Positions 11,007-17,458 of a stretch of DNA of 27,779 nucleotides are shown here, one piece after another (position 1 is the first letter of the stretch; each line of letters begins with the position of its first letter). The stretch comes from a virus: IMG/VR virus record IMGVR_UViG_3300042453_001855, positions 1 through 27,779 of that record; one strand, written 5' to 3'. The translations under genes and the position numbers were made by a program. The notes beneath the pieces are model-generated. The model made no database searches. It had not been told where the DNA came from and worked only from the letters and a program-made list of their open reading frames with translations.

Positions 11007-12950
11007 ATGACTCTCAAAAAATATACAATTAAAGTAACAGAAGAACAATATTGGCAGGAGATTCATGATCTTCTGTGTACTACAACTTCATGTGAACATA
11101 TTCCCGACAGAGATGTATCTTGTTTCAATGAAATGGATCATAGTCCAACTAGAGGAACTTTTGTTCTTCATGGACATGAAGCGGAAAGTTTAAAGAATCA
11201 TCCATATATTGAATGGATTGAACTAGATCCATCCGAATATCCAGAAGAATATCCAAAACCATCACACTATATTAAAAGATGGGGAAAAAATGTAAAAGTT
11301 TATAGAGATCTTGATATTAATGCTCCAGTGTCAACGGGAGCAACCGTTGGTGAGTTGAATAGAACTGGTTGGCAAATCGTAAGAAGTGGAATAAGAACTA
11401 ATACAGAAGCTTGGGGAACTACAACGGGAAATCCTGTAGCTATTCTGAGTGATGCAAGTTACAGTTTAACAGGAAAAAATGTAGATGTAATTATTCATGA
11501 CTCTGGAGTTCTTCAATATCATCCAGAGTTCATGGATGAAAATGGGCAATCCAGAGTTAGGGATATTGTTTTAGATGGCCCATATTATATTGACCCAGAT
11601 TATTTTGATAATGTAATTCCTGCAGTTAAGTATACAAAACCTGATGGTAGAGTTGGAATTGCAACTACTTCTGCAAGAGATTGGTGGATAAATTCTTCAA
11701 AAAGATCTGCTGGATTTTCTACCATAGGTACTGTATCGGTCCCCACTAACTACACGGTTCCAAATTGTCTAGGAACGGATTTGATTGGAAGTAACACCAT
11801 AGGCAATGGTCATGGAACAGCTTGTGCATCATTGACTGCTGGAAAAAATCTTGGACTTGCATTTGAAGCTAATATTTGGAACATGTCTGGTATTGGAGAT
11901 CCAACTTCAATTACTATTGAACAAAATTATGATTTAATGAAAATATTTCATCTATACAAACCAATCAATCCGGAAACAGGAAGAAAAAATCCAACAGTTG
12001 TAAACGGAAGTTGGGGATATCAAGCTGCGTTTTTATCCAATAGTACAGTAACTTATAGATTTAGGGGAACTACTGGAACATTTCTTGGTAATGCATCAGT
12101 CACAGATCAAGTAACTGCAATGAAGAGTGGATTGAATAATCAAGTTTCTGGTGCATTCGAATCATGGTCTTCATCATCCAGATCTTTATCGACTGATGAA
12201 GCTGGAAAAGAAATGATGGATGTTGGAGTAATTTATGTCGCTGCTGCTGGAAATAATAATCAAAGATTGGGTGTTGGGTCTACCGATCCAGATAAATTAA
12301 ACTATATGTCAGATAATTATTTTGGAACTACTGATCCGAGATCACATTTCCCATCGAATTGTGTTCCATGCAATCATAGAGATTGGATGAATCCACAAGG
12401 CATTGGATTCAGTTCCACAACTGATGCAGAATTCCATCCCGTCATTTGTGTTGGTGCTATGGATGAGTATATTCTACTTGGGAATGAGGAGTATGCTGCA
12501 ATCTACGGTGAAAGAAAAGCATCATACTCCAACAATGGACCTGGAATTGATGTGTGGTCTCCTGCAGATGAAACATTTGCTGCAGGAACAAATGGAGTAT
12601 CTGGATATGTTGATTATCAGAGATATGATAATTCCAATTTTTATGATTGTTATTTTAACGGAACTAGTGCAGCATCACCTGTTGCTTGTGGATTAGTTGC
12701 ACTTTATCTTGAATCAGACCCCACAGCATCATCAAGAAAGGTCAAATCTTGGTTGAAGAAACATGGATCTGTTGGAGTATCAACCCTTCAATATGCAGAT
12801 CAATACCCAGATGATACTACAACTACTTATTGGACTGGTTCTTTTAATATGAGAGATGCTGAGAGAAGAATACTTTATAATCCTTTTGCAAATGATACAA
12901 AACCAACTATCAGTGGCATTCAAATAACAGGAGTCAACATAAAAATTTAA
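11007..12950 (+). CDS. Subtilisin-family (S8) serine protease
   Basis: 647 residues with the S8 triad in order: D165 in VIIHDSG, H269 in GNGHGTACASL, S554 in NGTSAASPVACG, plus the oxyanion Asn N416 in VAAAGNNN. The first 100 residues (KYTIKVTEEQYWQEIHDLL...PYIEWIELDP) resemble a subtilisin prodomain, which would fold the enzyme and then be removed. No signal peptide. The family hydrolyses peptide bonds. It follows a tail-fibre gene by one base, so it may ride on the virion and process fibre proteins or degrade host surface proteins. The enzyme family is certain from motifs; the target is inferred. Confidence 0.93.
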   Translation: MTLKKYTIKVTEEQYWQEIHDLLCTTTSCEHIPDRDVSCFNEMDHSPTRGTFVLHGHEAESLKNHPYIEWIELDPSEYPEEYPKPSHYIKRWGKNVKVYRDLDINAPVSTGATVGELNRTGWQIVRSGIRTNTEAWGTTTGNPVAILSDASYSLTGKNVDVIIHDSGVLQYHPEFMDENGQSRVRDIVLDGPYYIDPDYFDNVIPAVKYTKPDGRVGIATTSARDWWINSSKRSAGFSTIGTVSVPTNYTVPNCLGTDLIGSNTIGNGHGTACASLTAGKNLGLAFEANIWNMSGIGDPTSITIEQNYDLMKIFHLYKPINPETGRKNPTVVNGSWGYQAAFLSNSTVTYRFRGTTGTFLGNASVTDQVTAMKSGLNNQVSGAFESWSSSSRSLSTDEAGKEMMDVGVIYVAAAGNNNQRLGVGSTDPDKLNYMSDNYFGTTDPRSHFPSNCVPCNHRDWMNPQGIGFSSTTDAEFHPVICVGAMDEYILLGNEEYAAIYGERKASYSNNGPGIDVWSPADETFAAGTNGVSGYVDYQRYDNSNFYDCYFNGTSAASPVACGLVALYLESDPTASSRKVKSWLKKHGSVGVSTLQYADQYPDDTTTTYWTGSFNMRDAERRILYNPFANDTKPTISGIQITGVNIKI

Positions 12951-12958
12951 CCACCAAA

Positions 12959-12966
12959 ACTAAATA
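12959..12966 (+). promoter_or_regulatory. Late-promoter-like site
   Basis: ACTAAATA, 20 bp before the ATG of the 63-aa gene. Confidence 0.4.
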
Positions 12967-12985
12967 ATTCAAAAGCACCAAATGT

Positions 12986-13177
12986 ATGCCAAGAGAGTGG
13001 AACACTCCAAAGAGGGAGTGTTGGAATGCTCCTATCCACCAAATACTGAAGGCAATAGACAATCATACCCGTCTCTGGTTAGAGACGGGCGATTATTGGC
13101 ATGAAGATCAAGCAAATATATTAAGACAATATTTACGAGATTTGAAAACCTGGATTCATAACCAAGAATGTCGTTAA
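12986..13177 (+). CDS. 63-residue hypothetical protein
   Basis: Basic, Trp-rich small protein (MPREWNTPKRECWNAPIHQI, LWLETGDYWHEDQ), predicted helical. Own late-type site upstream. Converges on the lysozyme gene with a 4-bp overlap at the 3' ends. Its compact, low-gap sequence looks like a conserved phage protein, but I cannot assign a function. Confidence 0.7.
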   Translation: MPREWNTPKRECWNAPIHQILKAIDNHTRLWLETGDYWHEDQANILRQYLRDLKTWIHNQECR

Positions 13178-13788
13178 GATATCCAGAGTTTACCTTCGGC
13201 TTTTCTTCTTCTAAGTAATCCTGTTTCTACACTGCTACCAGGATTACGATAAAGTTCTAACGTTTTTGGAACCTCATTCCATTTTTTTTCTCTAAGAATT
13301 CTGGTTATGGTATTAAAACCGGAACTCCCGTAAAAACTAGCACCAAGATTATAAGCAAAAGATAAAAGAGTTCCTTGTTGATTTTCATTCATCTCATTCC
13401 AATAAGGGATCTTTTGTAAGGCAGGAAGAAACTCACGACGAAGTTGAAAATACAAAAGATCGTCTGCTTCTTCTTGTGTAATTGTATTTCCAATCATAAA
13501 ACGAGATCCATCTTTTCTACGAGTACTTCCCCATCCAATAGTAATAGGAAGTCCACCAGTAAGGGGATCATAATAAGCCTTAAGATGACATCCCTCAAAT
13601 TCTTTAATTAATTCAATACCTGGTTCTGGAATACCCTCAAAAGTTGGTTCTATTTTTTGATTACGATATCTTCTTGCAAATTCATCGAGAATTTCTTTAT
13701 GAACTGATGCTTGAAGAAAACTCCAAGCATCATTTTGATGTGGAAGATCCTTATGATTTTTTACTGCGTCAATAAACTTAATAGTCAT
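13174..13788 (-). CDS. GH24 (T4-type) lysozyme / endolysin
   Basis: 204 residues from the ATG at 13788, which overlaps the preceding stop as ATGA; an in-frame ATG six codons earlier is less likely. The catalytic region reads IKEFEGCHLKAYYDPLTGG and PITIGWGS, giving the GH24 Glu (E65), Asp (D74) and Thr (T83) seen in T4 lysozyme. LLSFAYNLGAS and LLRRRKAEGKLW match the C-terminal lobe. The enzyme cleaves the MurNAc-GlcNAc bond of peptidoglycan. No signal peptide, so release would need a holin. An N-terminal extension of about 55 residues precedes the domain. Cotranslated with a C39-like peptidase. Confidence 0.92.
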   Translation of the reverse strand: MTIKFIDAVKNHKDLPHQNDAWSFLQASVHKEILDEFARRYRNQKIEPTFEGIPEPGIELIKEFEGCHLKAYYDPLTGGLPITIGWGSTRRKDGSRFMIGNTITQEEADDLLYFQLRREFLPALQKIPYWNEMNENQQGTLLSFAYNLGASFYGSSGFNTITRILREKKWNEVPKTLELYRNPGSSVETGLLRRRKAEGKLWIS

Positions 13789-14465
13789 GAAAAAATACGC
13801 CCCCAACCATCATTACCTGCAGGGCACCATCTGCGAGAGAGATCTGAACGCTTGTAGACCGCGCCTTTACCGTTGGACACGGCACCAGTATACCCGTCAT
13901 TGAGGCTGCCGTAGGGGTCATTGACGACATAATCGCCTGCAGGGGTCTTACCGATCACTACAACCATGTGGCCACCAGTAGGTGCAGATAAAGGGCCACG
14001 ATGGAGAATCCCAATAACAATGGGTTTGTTGTTAGATAGTTCACGATCAAGATCGTTAAAAGTAAGATTGTAACTGAAACGTGAAGACACACCATAATCT
14101 TGTAGAACACGGGTTTGAACCCCATGATCTGTTGTATCACCAATTGCGAATACTTTTTGAATATAAGCATCATCGCCTTTTGGTCCTTTTAATGTGCCTG
14201 GTTTAAAGTACTCAAGACACATCGCACAAGCAGAAGAGTTGCAAGTCCTATTTGCATCTCTATAATTATCTGTCTGTGGATAAAACGGAACGTCAAGAAT
14301 ATTATTTTTTGGTGGTTGAACTTTAGTTCTATATATCTTCACCCATTCTGCACTATCATCAAGAAACAATCCAGGTAAAGTATCTTCAAGAATCTGGACT
14401 GCCCTTACATGGTTAGGGTTTTTATCATCGTAAAATTTAAAAAAGTTGTGAAGATCAATTTTCAT
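13785..14465 (-). CDS. C39-type papain-like cysteine peptidase
   Basis: 226 residues. VPFYPQTDNYRDANRTCNSSACAM is typical of Peptidase_C39_2, with C75 the likely nucleophile. H166 in GGHMVVVIG and N182/D183 in VVNDPYG complete the triad. The order Cys-His-Asp/Asn and the repeated GGH and NDPYG motifs identify the fold. Overlap by ATGA with the lysozyme suggests a lysis module in which it cuts peptide cross-links while the lysozyme cuts glycan; cleavage of a protein substrate is the alternative. Starts divergently from the HExxH gene. Confidence 0.82.
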   Translation of the reverse strand: MKIDLHNFFKFYDDKNPNHVRAVQILEDTLPGLFLDDSAEWVKIYRTKVQPPKNNILDVPFYPQTDNYRDANRTCNSSACAMCLEYFKPGTLKGPKGDDAYIQKVFAIGDTTDHGVQTRVLQDYGVSSRFSYNLTFNDLDRELSNNKPIVIGILHRGPLSAPTGGHMVVVIGKTPAGDYVVNDPYGSLNDGYTGAVSNGKGAVYKRSDLSRRWCPAGNDGWGRIFS

Positions 14466-14507
14466 GACTACAATATATAAGTAAACTTATAGAATTTTTT
14501 ATTATTT

Positions 14508-15122
14508 ATGTTTAAAAAAAGGTTATTTATAAAAGGAAATTTCAGACCTCTTTATACTATGTCTATTCCAAAATATTGTGATCAAATATGGTATAAAGAT
14601 AATCCAGACAAAAATATAGAAATTGCAAAAACCATTTTAGAACAACACAACATAAAAGTATTTGTGTATGAAGAGGATTCTGGTACAAGAGCCCATTCTG
14701 TAGTCGGAATGCCACAAGTGTTCTTAAATAAAAGACATAGGTTTTGGATCGACCCATATAAGGTATCTCTTGAAACCAGGAGAAGTGGGCGAATGTCTAC
14801 AAGCAATCCAATGGGTGTTATTTATCATGAAATTGCTCATACAAAAGATCGATATAATTTATCAAGATCAAGAAAAGACAATTTACAGTGGAAAGATTTA
14901 TCCGATATAGAAGTTGCCGGAAGAGTTAGTAAGTATGCAACAATGAACCCAGTAGAGTTTGTTGCAGAAGTATACGCTGCCCTAAAAACAGGGCGTAGAT
15001 TTGATTATCAAGTTATGAAGTTGTATATGCAAGAATCTGGTCGGAATTGTCAACGAGTAAAATCTCTTAATTCTGGAAAATTAGATTCCACCCACTCCAC
15101 AGCAGATGCAATTAAAGGATAA
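14508..15122 (+). CDS. HExxH-containing protein (putative zinc metallopeptidase)
   Basis: 204 residues (187 if the ATG at 14559 is used; neither start has a good ribosome-binding site). VIYHEIAHTKDRYN carries the zinc-binding HExxH motif, and NPVEFVAEVYAALKTG downstream offers a third Glu ligand, as in gluzincin-type peptidases. No signal peptide. It is the only plus-strand gene in this neighbourhood and its last 73 bp overlap, antisense, the end of the sulfotransferase-like gene. It may act on peptidoglycan or on virion proteins; not identified. Confidence 0.75.
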   Translation: MFKKRLFIKGNFRPLYTMSIPKYCDQIWYKDNPDKNIEIAKTILEQHNIKVFVYEEDSGTRAHSVVGMPQVFLNKRHRFWIDPYKVSLETRRSGRMSTSNPMGVIYHEIAHTKDRYNLSRSRKDNLQWKDLSDIEVAGRVSKYATMNPVEFVAEVYAALKTGRRFDYQVMKLYMQESGRNCQRVKSLNSGKLDSTHSTADAIKG

Positions 15123-15739
15123 GACATAGATTTTTCTGTCTCCACAATTCCATAATTATTATGAACTTCTATTATAGAAGACCTATTAGGGTAGGTTATA
15201 GGATCTCCTTGACCATTTATTCTTGCAGATTTCACATCTATTTTAGTAAATCTTAAATCGGGTTCACCACTTAAACCAAAGTATCCTATAACTTTTGAAG
15301 CAGTTGTTTGGGGATCTAAAAATAAATCATTAGAACGAATAAAATATGCATCCATTGATAACGCTAAATTAACTTGCTTTACCCATGCAGCAGCAAAAAA
15401 TTGAGTTGAACCATTATACTCATCTTCACCCACATATTGTTTAATTGTGAATGCCCTATTGGTAAGCCAATCTTTATCCAGTGCCCTATACTTTAATAAA
15501 TGTTGAGATAATGGTCTGTAAAGAAATACTTTTGGGCCTGAAGAAATATGGTGAAAAATTGTAAGAGATGGAAATTTAACAATTGCACCGTCTCTTGCTT
15601 CTGGAATTGGATCTCCATTTTCCCAAAAATCTCTACACCAATTTGGTTCGGCAAAAGATGGAGCAACACTAGATAATAAAGATGTTAGTAGTGTCGATCC
15701 ACAACGGGCAGTATGGTAAATTGATCGTATGGTATACAT
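15050..15739 (-). CDS. Sulfotransferase-like protein
   Basis: 229 residues. YHTARCGSTLLTSLLSS (10-23) is the 5'-phosphosulfate loop that binds PAPS; KVFLYRPLSQ (about 70-80) resembles the strand carrying the 3'-phosphate-binding Arg. SNDLFLDPQTTASKVIGYFGLS is typical of the C-terminal half. These enzymes move sulfate from PAPS to a sugar or a tyrosine. Lies 8 bp after a 2OG-oxygenase gene at the end of the tail-fibre operon, so fibre or host-surface modification is possible but not shown. Confidence 0.78.
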   Translation of the reverse strand: MYTIRSIYHTARCGSTLLTSLLSSVAPSFAEPNWCRDFWENGDPIPEARDGAIVKFPSLTIFHHISSGPKVFLYRPLSQHLLKYRALDKDWLTNRAFTIKQYVGEDEYNGSTQFFAAAWVKQVNLALSMDAYFIRSNDLFLDPQTTASKVIGYFGLSGEPDLRFTKIDVKSARINGQGDPITYPNRSSIIEVHNNYGIVETEKSMSYPLIASAVEWVESNFPELRDFTR

Positions 15740-15747
15740 AGGTTAAA

Positions 15748-16368
15748 TTATAAGATTTTAGATTTAGGTTGACCCAAAGCAAATTGGGTTATTGCATATC
15801 TTCCTCTACCAGACCAATAATCGTTTTCAGCAATTTTAACACGCTTTACTGCATGATCAACATAACTTGGCATAAAGATTGCAGTATTATTTAATGCCTT
15901 AAATTCATAATCATATTCTTCAAAATAAAGTTCTCCACCTTCAAAAGATTTTGGTTCTTTGTGTAGATAAAAAAACATTAAATATTCTTGGGAAGAATCA
16001 GTATGAGTTTGATATTCATCGCCATCATGATAATAACGAAGTTTTGTAGAGATTTCAGAAAGATTTCGTGCTCTTGTAAAACATTTCCATTTATCTGCTG
16101 CATTTTTTCCCAAGGTTCTTGTGACATCAGTAATAATGCTGATTATATCAGATACCTGAGGTCTGGCATAAATTGCCTCTAGAATCGCAGCTCTACTATT
16201 AGTATATCCTCCCAATCCACCAGCGCCGTGATCAATCCCAGGTCGATTAAGTTTTTCTGGTGAAGAGAGAAAACGAACTTCTTGCCATATCAAATCCAGT
16301 TCATCAGAAGATAAAACATTTTTAACAGTTATGTGTTTGAATGGTTCTTCATGAAATGTTAGTTCCAT
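15748..16368 (-). CDS. 2OG-Fe(II) dioxygenase (prolyl-hydroxylase-like)
   Basis: 206 residues. The iron triad is H122 and D124 in YQTHTDSS and H172 in YVDHAVKRV; R190 in GRYAITQF is placed to bind 2-oxoglutarate. Strands EGGELYFEE and TAIFMPSYVDHAV give the double-stranded beta-helix. The family hydroxylates protein side chains, nucleobases or small molecules using O2 and 2-oxoglutarate. The first codons overlap the preceding 85-aa gene by 10 bp, so both are cotranslated within the tail-fibre operon. Substrate unknown; fibre proteins are a plausible target. Confidence 0.9.
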   Translation of the reverse strand: MELTFHEEPFKHITVKNVLSSDELDLIWQEVRFLSSPEKLNRPGIDHGAGGLGGYTNSRAAILEAIYARPQVSDIISIITDVTRTLGKNAADKWKCFTRARNLSEISTKLRYYHDGDEYQTHTDSSQEYLMFFYLHKEPKSFEGGELYFEEYDYEFKALNNTAIFMPSYVDHAVKRVKIAENDYWSGRGRYAITQFALGQPKSKIL

Positions 16369-16616
16369 ACGAATTCATCACCAATAAAGACATCATTTTC
16401 TCTATCGTATTTACCACCGATGATGGCATATTCTCCACGAAAATTTGCATTGATGCTAGTTTGAACATACTTGCAATTAGATCCACAAATTCCTTCTAGA
16501 TATGCAATTCCTTTGGATTCGTTTTCAGTACCATCAGGTTCCAAAATTACATCGTTGTCAACAACTACAACATTAATTACTTGATCATTTTCATCAAGTT
16601 GTGCAAAGTGTGCCAT
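16359..16616 (-). CDS. 85-residue tail-operon protein
   Basis: Start chosen at ATG 16616 (MAHFAQLDENDQVINVVVVD): it follows AGGTTA and lies 4 bp after the glycine-rich gene; a longer frame to 16682 overlaps that gene. The MAHFAQLDENN-type opening recurs near tail-fibre genes in cyanophages as far as I recall. Two Cys in GICGSNC may bind metal or form a disulfide. Function unknown. Confidence 0.75.
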   Translation of the reverse strand: MAHFAQLDENDQVINVVVVDNDVILEPDGTENESKGIAYLEGICGSNCKYVQTSINANFRGEYAIIGGKYDRENDVFIGDEFVWN

Positions 16617-16620
16617 AAGA

Positions 16621-17457
16621 TTAACCTGTATAAACAAAAGTACCAGTACCAGTAAAACTGTGAAAAAAATAATTGGTTCCACCTACGGTTCCAGTATAAG
16701 TAGAACCCCCTGTTCCTCTCGATGTTGAACCAAGATAACGAACGATAACTAGACCAGACCCTCCAGATGCATTCCATGAAGTATCGGTAAAATTTGCTTG
16801 AGCTCCAACCCCAGAATTTGCCAATCCTGGTGTAACCGAATTTCCATTTGCACAAGATCCACTATTAAATAAAGCACCACCACCCCCAGATGCAAGCCAA
16901 AAATTAGAACCACCATCAAATGTAGACCTATTATATCCAGATCCGCCAACTCCTGAAACAGTATTGTTGGATCCAGTTCCTCCTCCTGCACCTTTACCCC
17001 CACCTCCACCAGAAGAAAATAAAGCAGAATTTCCACCATTATTACCTTGTCCAGAAGTTCCAGATTTACCAGATGTAGTTGAATTCCTATATGCATGTCC
17101 ACCAGCACCTGATCCACCTGTACCAGTGGAAAAATGATAACCAGAACCTCCCCCAGTGACACCACCTATATTAGAACCATTGGGAAATGTTCCTACAAGA
17201 GTATTTCCCCCAGCTCCCGTCCCAGATCCAGCACCACCAATAGTCAAATAAATTGTATTATTTGGTTGCATTAGATATGAATTGATAATATTAAGTCCAC
17301 CTGCTCCGCCTCCTCCACCGGGTTGATACACTGGTAATATGACATCATCATCAGCAATATCAGCAGTACGAAGTGATGATGTTCCACCACCCCCCGCTAC
17401 CATGAGAATATCAATTTGTAGTAGTCCTGATACAAAAAATGATTGTATAATAGACAT
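16621..17457 (-). CDS. Glycine-rich tail-fibre adhesin-like protein
   Basis: 278 residues from ATG 17457, one base after the stop of the long fibre gene. After SIIQSFFVSGLLQIDILMVAGGGG it carries many short polyglycine runs (GGGGGAGG, GGGSGYHF, SGGGGGKGAGGG) separated by variable stretches, ending in a beta-rich TGTGTFVYTG. Alternating Gly-rich and variable segments recall T-even gp38 adhesins, whose Gly loops present host-range-determining segments. Cotranslated with the long fibre, it may be its tip. Relationship by architecture only. Confidence 0.7.
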   Translation of the reverse strand: MSIIQSFFVSGLLQIDILMVAGGGGTSSLRTADIADDDVILPVYQPGGGGGAGGLNIINSYLMQPNNTIYLTIGGAGSGTGAGGNTLVGTFPNGSNIGGVTGGGSGYHFSTGTGGSGAGGHAYRNSTTSGKSGTSGQGNNGGNSALFSSGGGGGKGAGGGTGSNNTVSGVGGSGYNRSTFDGGSNFWLASGGGGALFNSGSCANGNSVTPGLANSGVGAQANFTDTSWNASGGSGLVIVRYLGSTSRGTGGSTYTGTVGGTNYFFHSFTGTGTFVYTG

Positions 17458-17458
17458 A

